Origin: Dissophora ornata
Taxonomy: Eukaryota > Mortierellomycota > Mortierellomycetes > Mortierellales > Mortierellaceae
Direction: 5' to 3'
DNA length: 34,643 bases
Assembly: GCA_025201705.1 (NCBI GenBank)
Contig: MU616880.1
Coordinates: 1-34,643, forward strand
The translations under genes and the position numbers were made by a program. The notes under the pieces are model-generated. The model did not search any database and was not told the origin of the DNA. It saw nothing but the letters and a program-made list of their open reading frames with translations. The first letter of the stretch is position 1. The number at the start of each line of letters is the position of its first letter. Shown piece by piece: positions 12,785-23,420 of this stretch.

Positions 12785-15700
12785 ATGGAGCAACACGTTT
12801 TGCAGAGCCAAGATAGCCATTCCCAGAACGAGGGCCGCCTTGCTCTAGACCACGCAGCCAGTGCAGTTGCTGATACCCTCCACAGCCATGGCTCTCACGG
12901 CGGCACCGTGCGCACTCCAGACTCTGGCCAGGAAGCGCCTGGTCCTCCTCGAGAGTCAATGCCCCCGCCTGCACCCATTATCCCTATCATCATCACAACC
13001 ACTTCCGAATCAACACTGCCAATAAGAATATTCCCCACAGAAACCGAAAACGACATTCATACGAAAGAAATCGATATGGAGGCTGCATCCATCCATAGCA
13101 ATCAATCCTACAGAACTGCACACGACTTTGAAGACGCCCTCTTTGAGAACAATGTTGAAGATACCGACCACGACCTCGATAGCCATTACGGCAACACCTA
13201 TACCGACTGCTATATGCTCCAGGACCAGCAGAGCCGGCGAGCGGCGCCTGTTAGGGCCTCTGAGGATTCCTCTGAGCACCAACCAGATTCAGTGAACCAA
13301 CGACATTTCCAGGAACACCAAGAGGGATCTGCATGGCACCAAACGGACCCAATCGCCAATGGGCACCACATTACCTCGGCACTGCTGCAACAGCAAATGA
13401 CCATTCTCCATCCCGCACTCTCATCATCCCCCGTCCCCTCGACAGTTGCACCAACCATATATGCCTTGGCCTCGTCTGTCCCCCACCCCACTGTCAACCA
13501 GCTCTCAATGAACCTTTCCTGCCAACCCACAACCGCAGAACAAGTTGCCGTGCCCTTTAAAACTATACTTTGCACTCCTCCGACAACGAGGTCCACCAAC
13601 CAATCTTCGACAGAAGATGCATTCAGATACACATGCGAGAACATGTCGGACGATAGCCATGCTTTGCAGGACACTAACTCGGATCGCACAGTGGGAGGGA
13701 GCGGAGATGACGATATCCATCCCTACTCTCACTCATCAAGCCTGCCAGAGAGGCATCTGTCATCTCGCAGCACGCATGCCACCACAAAATATCCTGCGCC
13801 ATCAGAGGCGGCTGCAAATGAACGGTCCAAGCTCAACGCGGGACCATACTCCTTGACTCAAACAACTAGCTTTTTCGCGCCTTCATCTAACTCTACAAAG
13901 ATACCGGAGCACCTTGCGATGCGTGATGAGCACCTGGATCAAAGCCAAGTCAAGAAGAAGGCCGACGAGCGTCAAAAAGCAGAAGAAGAGGAGGAGGAGG
14001 CAGTAGATGGAAACAACTCGATCGGATCGAGAACGACCGTGTTTGGATTTGCGCCAATGTATAACAAAGGCGATCAGCAAGCGAACATGCAGTCGAGCGA
14101 AGAACGTGTGCTCAGAGATGGGCACGTCTGCAGAACATTCCCCCTCGATAGTAGATCACGACTCTCCATGAGAGGTAGCAGCGATGATGGGAGTGGTGGA
14201 GAGCCGTCGAGTAGCAGGAGCAACTATAGCAGCACAGACGAGCATCGCAGTGGATGCGGCCTCCATCCGATGGCCATTCCCCACGCTCGGGCTGGCATTT
14301 CTCCCACGTTAAACTTGGACCAGTTCGAGATCAAGGTTCCTCATCAAGAAGTTGAGGAGTCGGTTGAGTCTCTGATCGAGTCCAAGGACTGGAGCAAGAC
14401 GGGGCTGGGACCCAGATCAAGCTGGCCTATGGAGCTGTCAATACTTGTGCCTCTGCTGATGAAGTCCGCCTCTCCACTTGCGATTTACTGGGGCGATCAG
14501 AACTACCTTATATACAACGATGTAAGTCGTTCTAGGCTTTTTTTTTTTTTAAATGGAGCCTTTGTTTCGGGTTTTGGAGCACATATTTGATTTAATGCGG
14601 ACCACGTGTTCTGGAGAGGGAGGCATTTTCGGTCCTGATCTTCGCGGGGGATCGTCAGAGTACAGGCGCGGTAGGGTGAGCGCAATGAAACGTCGAAGGA
14701 TCATCGATTGGTACAGGTGAACAGCCGAAAACGCGAAGACTGCGCGGTGGGGGGCGAAGAGAGGTTGGATGCGTAGAGCCGTCTGTCAGCAATAGGTAGT
14801 CCCGAGAGGAAGGCATCTGTGACGAAGTTCAGAAAGGCCATAATAAGATTTCAATTGGTTGGGCGGATTTTTTTAACTCTGGATCTAGATCAGATCGCTA
14901 GTCAAGGCTGTTATATCAAGAATGACCACCAAATACCTTCACAGTTGGGCAATGGGCAATGTGGACAAATAACATGCTAGCCTTTTTTATACAACCATTT
15001 ATGCAAAAAAAAAAAAAAAAAAAAAAAAACGGGAGGAGGGGGGAAACACAATTGACTCCACATATCATTTTCTACACGCCAACTTCACCATTTAATCCTC
15101 TATTCATCTTCGTTAGGCATGGCGACCAATACTAAAGCAGAAGCATCCTCTTGGTAAGTTCTCCCTCCCTGCACGCGACATGTGATTACTTATCTCTTTT
15201 GTTGATGACGACATCCCGCATTGTTCATCCTACTCTTCGGATTCGCGCTAACATTTTTTTTTCATGGGACATTTGCTCAAACCTATTGTTGTGTTCATAA
15301 TTATTAGCCCTTGGTGCTCCTGGCGCAACTGTTTGGAGTGAAGTCTGGGATATTCTTGGATCGCAGATATCTCAAGTACGAAAGGAAGGCCGAGGCACCG
15401 ACAACAAGGGATTCCGGCTTGATCTCAATCGGTGAGATGGCCCTCATGTCTTCCACGTCTATATTTCCATTGCTACAGAAACACAACAAAAATTCGCGCG
15501 TGTCGATACTGTCATATTTGGTATCGGATCGCGGCGCTATTGATCGCTGACTTATATATCAATCCGATTTTTATGCTTGCATCTTACAACCATATAGCGC
15601 GGGCTTCGAAGAGGAGTGTTACTTTGACTTTACGCTCACACCTATTTTCATTCAAGATGGATCAATAGGAGGTATCTGGGCATTGGACCAGGAGGTGACT

Positions 15701-18700
15701 CGATCTATCTTGAACCAGCGTCGACTAACGACTCTGAACCAGTTCAGCAAACAGGCACCTTTGATTCAATCGGTCACCGGCGCATTCTCGATGATCACCA
15801 CCATTCTGCAGGAGTCCAACAACCTTGATGTCCCCTTCTCGATCGTCTACAGGACTGAGGAAGTTGATAAGGAGTCTAGCACCCCCACCCCCCACCTTTC
15901 ATATGCACCGCAAGCCTCGCCGACATTAAATGATCCGCCCATCACAATACCCGATAATGAAAAATTCCTTACCACAGGATCATATGCAGGTATTAACCCG
16001 GGTCAGGATATCAGTACTGTCAAATCCGGGATTAGTTTGTTCCGCTCACATTTTTCTGCTGGTGTCCTTGCAGGCAAAAAAGATGCGCGAAGGGTACCCC
16101 AGACTGCGATCCTTTGTAGTACATCATTTGATCGCAACCTGGAGGTTGTCAATTATGGCGGTTTTAAAGAAAAGATCTTTTCGAAGGCGATCTCGACAAG
16201 ACATATTCCCGATTCGCTTCTCATCACTCCCGAAGAATACGAGCCACTCGATCCTTCAGACCCCGTCTATGACGACCCGTGGGAATGGCCCATTCGGTCC
16301 GTGCTTGCAGACGGAATCCCTCGGCTCGTCACACTGCCAAAGTCGACGCACAAGCTTGCCCGTGCACTGTTATTACCTATACTGGAAAGCACATCTGATT
16401 CCGATCCGAGGATCACGGCTGTGTTGATTGTCGGGATCAACCCATTTCAAATGCTTGATAGCCTGTATCTTGATTTCTTGGCCCTCTTGGTCACCAATAT
16501 CTTGTCGTTGCTTCGTTTTGGCCGCTCTCGTGAGAAGGAACGCGAGAGCAGAGAGGCTCTATATGAGTTGAACAAAGCCAAGATTTCATTCTTCCAGAAT
16601 GTATCTCACGAACTTCGAAGTACGTGTTACTTGCTTTTTTTTTAATGATCGTCAGCCATGCTTTGTGCATGTCCATGCCATTCGCTCTATTTATACCGCA
16701 TCTTGAAAATTTCATAGCCCCGTTGACACTGATGATATCACCGCTAGACGATGTCCTCAGTCGGACGCCAGAGAATTCTCCAAACCGCCCTAGCCTGGAG
16801 ATGGTCCGGCGAAATTCGAGGCGTTTGCTCAAGCTAGTGAATACGCTGCTTCAGTTCTCCAGGATCGAAGGTGGAAAGAGCCATGCTAGATTTGAGGAAA
16901 CAGATCTAACAAAGACAACACGGGAGATATCAGCCAACTTTGAGAGTGTCGCCCGTGGTTTCGGCTTGGATTATGTCATCAACTGCGAGGATCTCGATGG
17001 TGTCCCCGGTGGTATCTGGATCGATCGAGCCATGTGGGAAGGCATTATTCTCAACTTGCTCGGAAACGCCTTCAAGCACACATGGAAAGGATCAATCACT
17101 GTGCACCAGTACCCCGCCAAAGGAAAAAACGGTCGCGACGGTGTGGTGGTCGATGTCAAGGATACGGGTGTCGGCATCGCTGCCGAGCACCTGCACACAC
17201 TCTTTGGCAGGTTCAATCGCATTGAGAACAAGCAGTCCCGCTCGCACGAGGGTACGGGCATCGGTCTTTCCCTGGTTAAGGAGCTGACAGAAGTCCATGG
17301 AGGAACGGTTTCAGTCTCGTCAGAAGTCGACAAGGGAACGTGCTTTTATATTTGGATCCCTGCAGGCAAGAGCCACCACCCAAGCGCCCAGGTCAAACTA
17401 GGCGACTCGAAGGAACTTGGCGACTCGAAGGAACTTGGCTCTAATTCGTTGCTCAGGCCCCCTAAGAGCGAGGCCATGAATAACAAAACTGATGCTTCGA
17501 TGTTCGTTGAAGAGGCTGCACAATGGATTGCGCACAAGGCATTCCCTGGATCCACGTTAACGGCTTCGGGTACAGATTCGACTGAGGAAGAGAAGCTAGA
17601 GGATGATGATAACACGATCCATTTGAGCATGGATTACTTGCGCGATCGGCAGGACTATGTGGAGATAAATACAGATTTCGAGGTCTCGACTGCGGATCTT
17701 GACGAGAGCGAGCTGACAAAGCTTCTGATTGATGTACCTGAATCTGAAGATGTGATGCTGCCCGAGAATGCGGTAGCTAAAATTACCGCCGCGCAGATTC
17801 CGCCACGCAGGACATCTTCCACAGCTCACAGCCCAAAAGCCACGGTGGCAAAAACTCCCAACCATACCTTCAAAGGGCAGTCCACTCCTGCCATGTCTCG
17901 GGCGGAATCTATGATTGATACGAGCGTCAATGATGATGGCGGCTATGGAGGAATAGACAATGCAGGTGAACTCATGAAATTGTCCGAGGACAATAATACG
18001 CTGCCAAGAGTCCGGTCGAGAAGGGGTTACATTATCATTGTAGACGACAACAACGACATGCGCTCGTATCTTCGCGATATTCTCGGAAAGGACTTCAGGG
18101 TGCGTTGCGTCGTTGATGGTCTGGATGCCATTCGATTGATCTCTGAGCGACTGCAACAGGGCAAGCGAATCGACCTTGTTCTCAGTGGTAAGAGTTGTAA
18201 CTAATCATTCCGAACTGCAAGTGGTCAATGTAAGTTGCGTATTTCATGCCTAAAGCTAGTCTAATGAGTTCATTTTTCTATCGCCATTACGATGAAATAG
18301 ATGTCGCTATGCCAAACATGAACGGTTACGAGCTACTCAAGCGACTTCGTGGCGACAGCGCTACCATGATGACTCCTTTCATATTACTCTCCGCACGTGC
18401 TGGAGAGGAGGCGAACGTTGAGGGCCTGAATCTAGGTGCCGATGACTGTCTCGCGAAACCTTTCTCAGCGAGAGAGCTGTTAGCTCGTGTGCGATCCACG
18501 ATTCGACTCTCTGATCTCAGACATGAGCTCATTCGAGAGCAGCGCCACGCACTTGAGATGAAGCAGCTGATCTACTCCATCTCCGTCCGCATCCGTAGTG
18601 GCCTTTCACTACCTCAGATTTTGGACACAGCTTCACGAGAGCTGTTCAAGGTGATTGGGTGCAACGCCATCAGGATCTGCCGCTTTAGAAGAGTCGACCC

Positions 18701-21700
18701 AGAGACTGGACAGCATTGGGTCCGTTTTGTCTCTGAAATTGTTAAGGTTGGCAGGCCTAAGATCTTGACATCGACGGATCGCTTACTTCCCAGAGGTCTT
18801 GAAATTATGGAGTCTGGTATAACGAATAACGACCATGATTCATCAAGCGAACTCCGTCATGTCACGAACTATCAGCACGTAACTTTTGGCCCTAAGAGCT
18901 TCATAAGCGTCGCTTTGATCTATAATCGCAAGATATGGGGTTACCTCATAGCTTCCCGCGACGCAGACCAAGTGGACTGGTCGCAGAGTGAGAAGATGCT
19001 GTTTGAGCAGACAGGAAATCAGATTTCGATGGCTATTGCACATGCGAGTCTCTGGGAGTTGAAGAAATCGCAGCAGGTGGAGATGGAAGCTGCACATGCA
19101 GCCAACGAGGCCAAATCACAGATTCTGGCCAACACGAGCCATGAACTTCGAACTGTAAGTAACGCGATATTCATGACTCGTGACATTCATTACATGTACT
19201 GTAGATATCTTCAACCATATTAACCATATTAACCTTATACCGTGCTGCCAATCCTCGTGGAACTCTTAGCCGATTGGAGCGATCGTGGGTGCACTGAGCG
19301 CGCTGGAGGATACAGATTACAACCTGACAGGCGAACAGCGCGACATGATTAAGATCATGCAGATCACAAGCGACGTCGCTCTGAGCGTAATCAATGATCT
19401 ATTGGACACTGCAAAACTAGAAGCAGGAGCCATGAGCTTAAGCTTCAAGGAGTGTCCGGGACTGGTCGAGACCCTGGAGCAGTCTGTGCGCATTTTTGCG
19501 GACAAGGCTGGACGTAAAGAGGTCGACTTGATCATGGAGCCCTCAGATGATTTCGAGGACCTGAACACACAGCTTCAGCATGGAAGCATCATCTGGACCG
19601 ATGGTGATCGACTCCAGCAGGTAATCATGAACTTGATCGGAAATGCTGTCAAGTTCACAGCGGCAGGCAAGGTCGTGGTCAGCTGCTCGCTGGTGACGAG
19701 CGGCACACCGTCGCGATTCCCTGAAGGTACTACAATGGATGATGAACAGCGGGAAGATGGGCAGGCGCAGCAGGGATCGCGTCCTCGGGTGCACCAGACC
19801 TTGAGCATCCCGCCGGACGCGCAGGTGTCGCACGCGACATTCCGATTTGAGGTATCGGACACAGGCATCGGTATCGATCCGGACTTCTTGAAGAACCACA
19901 TATTCAAGAGCTTTGCACAGTATGACCAATCGATGACTCGACGGTTTGGCGGCACGGGGTTGGGTAAGTTCCTGTCGCTATTACCTGGAAATGTTGTTGG
20001 GATTAAGGATTTCTCTCTTCACTAAGGGGATCGACGTGCGCCCCTGCTGACTAAATTTCAATCCGTATTGATCTCGCTATCATTTAGGACTCGCGATCAG
20101 CAAGCATCTGGTCATGATGAACGGCGGTGTCCTCGGCGTCACCTCGAATGTCGGCCAGGGGTCCATCTTCTACTTTACTTGGCCCATCTCTATCGTTACA
20201 CCCTCGTCTATCCAGCGCGACATGTCGAACGCCCCTACACTCGCACCAGAGATTGCGTTTGAGACACGCGCGGTTGTGATTGAACCACTCGCAGAGTCAA
20301 GACACCACCTGGCCAGAATTCTGAATCGTCAGAACATCCAAGTGACTCTCTACGAGAACTGCGATAGAGTTGTCCAGGATGAGAAGAGCCGCCAATCTGA
20401 TCTTCTGGGGCCCGACGGCACGATTCTTACAGAAAATTACCGACCCAACGCTCACTTTTTCATTGCCACGCGTACGAGCACCGCTGAGACCACAGTTGAG
20501 ACAGTGAGAGCACTGGGCGAGCTGTTTAAAAAGCGAAATGACGATGCAAAGGCGCAGGGCAATGAGCACTACAAAGACCTCATTCTCTCTGTCGTACTTG
20601 TGATCTTTTCGTCGCCACAGGGTCGCTATCTGGCCAAGGAGATGGTTAAGCGGATTTGCTCCAATGGCCTAGAGCATACGGTTCAATGCCGTTATATTTT
20701 GAAGCCCGTCCAACCCGATCGCATTATCGAGTGTCTAACGATGCTAGGGTCCCATGAGCCCTTTACACGAGGACTTATTGGAGAATCACCCGAGATAGTC
20801 GAAGCAGGACCGATTCAGCGCCACCATCACCAGCAACACCGCCAGAAACGTTCTTACCGTTCGCTACCGAACGGACACGGGGACCGAGGTATGGACCACA
20901 CAGAGAACCAAGTGATCCCTGCAGATGGGAGCGTAAGCTTAATGTCGAGCGACTATGAGCGTGACAATGACTGCAACAAAAACACGGCAGAGTCATCGTC
21001 CTTGGATCCAAATGGAAGGGTCGATTCTCTTGACCACAAGAATTCTCCGGTCAAGATGAACGGTGACCTGCCCATGTCCCCAACCCCAATTCCACAGCCC
21101 AATGTAGGTCTTACTCATATCAAGCCTGCGGCAGTAACCCAACGGAGACTACGCGCAACTAGTCGCGCCACTCCGTCAGCGAAGGCGGTCCCGGGCACTC
21201 GTTCTGCGGATGACTCTTCAAAATCTTCCAGCGAAAACCCCCCTGCATTCAGCAATAGAGCCGCCAGAGCTGCAGGAGGCAAGCGAGAGCGGAGAGGAAA
21301 ATGCGTCCTTTGTGTCGAAGACAATATTATCAACTTACGGGTACATATAACCGAGGAAATTACAGTATTGCGAATTTGATCCCTGTGCGATTTTTTTTAA
21401 CACGCTGTATTCATTTCTTCCGTGTCTAGGTCGTACAGTACCAGCTCCAGAAACTCGGATACGACACGCAGTCGGCATGTGACGGCCAAGTGGCTGTTGA
21501 TATCATCAAAGCCCAAGTTGAGATGTTGGGTCAGGATGTGGCGTCTCGGATGAACTCAGAGGATGGTCAAGTAATTGAAACAGGAGGTACGGATGGTTGC
21601 ATCGAAATCGATTCCAGTTTTACAGATGAATTGGACGGAAACCCGCATCAACAGCGATATCGGTCACCCTCTATGCATTTGAGCATTGACATCGGCCTTT

Positions 21701-22275
21701 TGGCAATTCCAGAAAGTAATGCGAATATGAGCCGTGTCTCTGACCAAACAGAGCTATTGACTTCTCTTTTGACTCCAACACGACGACCAGTAGCTACTTC
21801 GATTTCGACCACGAGAACTGCACTAGCCTCTCTATCCGCTATAGTCGCCGCCTCGACTTCACTTTCTGTTTCAGATTTTTCATTGAACTCGCCCTCGCCA
21901 GGCAACTCTGCGACCACAGCCATTGCGGCCACTCCGAATACAGATATACCTATCACTGTAGCCGCAACAAACCATGCGGCCTCGGTCTCTGGCGCTTCAA
22001 GGGCGTCGTCGTCGGCTTCGAATAGGCACTCCAAGATTGACTTGATTCTGATGGACTGTGCCATGCCCGTCAAAAGTGGCTTCGATGCCGCGAGCGAGAT
22101 CCGAGCTATGGGTCAGTCCTCTGCGTTTGCGGCGAAAATTCCGATCATTGCTTTGACTGCCAGCGCTATTCCGTCGACTAAGGAGAAGTGTATTGCCTCG
22201 GGTATGAATGGGTACCTGAGCAAGCCGACTAAATTGACAGATCTTGAAGCGATGCTGGACCAGTGGATCGAATAA
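12785..22275 (+). CDS. Dual hybrid sensor histidine kinase with three receiver domains (9 exons)
   Basis: Exons are 12785-14521, 15117-15153, 15308-15431, 15598-16619, 16718-18187, 18301-19154, 19270-19963, 20088-21340 and 21430-22275 (8037 nt, 2678 residues, phases consistent). After ~530 disordered residues comes a PAS module (DWSKTGLGPRSSWP, IYWGDQNYLIYND, EECYFDFTLTPI), then a GAF-like region. Kinase 1 has phosphoacceptor His ~970 in SHELRTPLT, N box ILNLLGNAFKH ~1084, G1 DTGVGI ~1122 and G2 GTGIGL ~1152. Receiver 1 has acidic pair ~1416-1417, phosphoacceptor Asp ~1464 (DVAMPNMNG) and Lys ~1516. A GAF domain spans ~1555-1720. Kinase 2 has His ~1744 (SHELRTPIGAI), N box NLIGNAVKF ~1869, DTGIGI ~1945 and GGTGLGLA. 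A degenerate receiver (~2039-2200) is followed by a C-terminal receiver (VEDN ~2389, Asp ~2606 in LILMDCAMP, Lys ~2662). No membrane segment is seen, so it is probably a cytoplasmic sensor feeding a His-Asp phosphorelay through an HPt protein to response regulators. The stimulus is unknown. Dual kinases of this kind are known from some fungi; the exact group was not assigned. Confidence 0.93.
14522..15116 (+). other. First intron of the histidine kinase gene, unusually long, with an A25 tract
   Basis: The donor gtaagt at 14522 follows the PAS motif LIYND. The acceptor ttag ends at 15116 before GCA TGG CGA, which continues the PAS reading (A W R P). At 595 bases it is several times longer than the other introns of the gene (89-166). 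It includes T runs near 14540 and an uninterrupted run of 25 A at 15005-15029. I see no gene inside it. The placement is supported by phase and by PAS continuity. Confidence 0.8.
15005..15029. repeat. Poly(A) homopolymer of 25 bases
   Basis: The run sits in the first intron of the histidine kinase gene and is followed by a G-rich stretch (gggaggaggggggaaa). It could be a retroposition tail or simple slippage. I see no flanking direct repeat or element body, so it is called only as a homopolymer. Confidence 0.95.
17401..17436 (+). repeat. Perfect 18-bp tandem duplication in coding sequence
   Basis: Two identical 18-base units (ggcgactcgaaggaactt) lie head to tail in exon 5 of the histidine kinase gene and encode GDSKEL twice. 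The site is just after the first HATPase domain, in the linker to receiver 1, and the repeat keeps frame. The identity of the copies suggests a recent duplication or ongoing slippage. Confidence 0.95.
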
Positions 22276-23420
22276 GAGCTTGGTCCTCTATATTTTCTAT
22301 ATTGGTTATTGTATATAGCAATGGGAATGGCACTTTCCCTTTTTTATTTATGCCGAGTAACTGGCACTCGAAGACAAGTTCGAAAAATGCCACAGATGGG
22401 GATGATCGACCACACGAGAGCCAGGGTCTTTGCCCGGAGAGAGGGGAATTGTTCTTTTAAATTTGTAAACACCCTTTGTACTTCCTCAACTGCCTCCTCC
22501 TCCCTCTGGCCCTTACTCTTTCTTTTCCTTGACTTTGTCTTCGCAATTATCGCGTTCTCTGTTCTTTTACCATCCTGCATCTGCGCTGCTGCTTATATTA
22601 TGATCACATCAGCTTTGTACAGTACGAAACTTTCAAAAAAGCAAGCAAAATACATCGACTGTTCAAAATAAAATAGTTATTCATTTTCGTTATTAGAGCT
22701 CTGGTGGCGCGATCAGAACGTTCCGCGCCAAAATGTCTTGTGAGGGCACGACACGAGACAAATAAGAGCTGCGTGCTCCTGTGATCTTTGTAAACTACCA
22801 CACATGATGCAACACGATAGGGAAAGAGATAAGAGGCTTGGAGATGTTGCTCTGATATGGCCTACGTATCCCCGTTCAGTTCGCTGAAGAGCCATAGCAT
22901 GGGAGCGCTATTTGGCGTGTGGAATGTGCTACCAGCGATTGCAAATGTATTCCACGGAAGCAGCTCATAGAAGTGGTAAAACGCCTTTGACCTTTTGGAC
23001 AAGTTTTTTTCCAGTTCTCAAAACCACAGACATGGTATTGAAGAAACGACAAACATGTGGCAATGCTGTGCATTGGTCGCGCACTGGGGAAAAATATAAA
23101 CAATTCCTAAAATGGAATTCAAAGGCGTTAATTCCCTCTGTGCTGATCGACAACTTTCTTATTCTTATTTTCTCACTACGCCAACGCTTTCCTTCTCTCT
23201 TTACCATTGCACCTTTGCACTCCATTCCTGAAAACCCACACTTCACCCGATACATCAACAACTACACTCTCCAACAAGCAGGGTATAGAAAAAGAACGAA
23301 TAACGCTCAGGTACATCGCCGCTTCTCCTTTCGCCCCCTTTTTTTTCTCGCGCCGTTTTGTATACCATGGAACAAGGGTTAATGTGCCTAGCTTGTTTTC
23401 CTTGCGGCACCAATAGCACC
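22276..23420. other. Intergenic region between histidine kinase and ZNFX1-like helicase genes
   Basis: This contains the 3' region of the kinase gene (AT-rich stretch directly after the stop), a possible poly(A) signal at 22667-22672, and the promoter of the helicase gene, including CT-rich sequence from about 23160 to 23350. Short ORFs on both strands (up to 156 codons) show no recognisable motif. No RNA gene was identified. Confidence 0.5.
22667..22672 (+). promoter_or_regulatory. Possible poly(A) signal AATAAA
   Basis: A canonical hexamer lies about 390 bases after the stop codon of the histidine kinase gene. It would imply a fairly long 3' UTR. Fungal genes often use degenerate signals, so a closer non-canonical site is possible. 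Confidence 0.3.

Noticed and set aside
15432..15597. Possible extra exon (around 15478-15520) in the third kinase intron
   Set aside because: Direct joining of 15431 to 15598 gives LDLNR AGFEEECYF with matching phase and a PAS spacing like that of the family; adding a middle exon breaks the frame or adds unrelated sequence.
23358..23420. Upstream in-frame starts for the helicase
   Set aside because: ATG at 23367 has a good context, but the added residues (EQGLMCLACFPCG) look unlike the following RGG region; kept only as an alternative.
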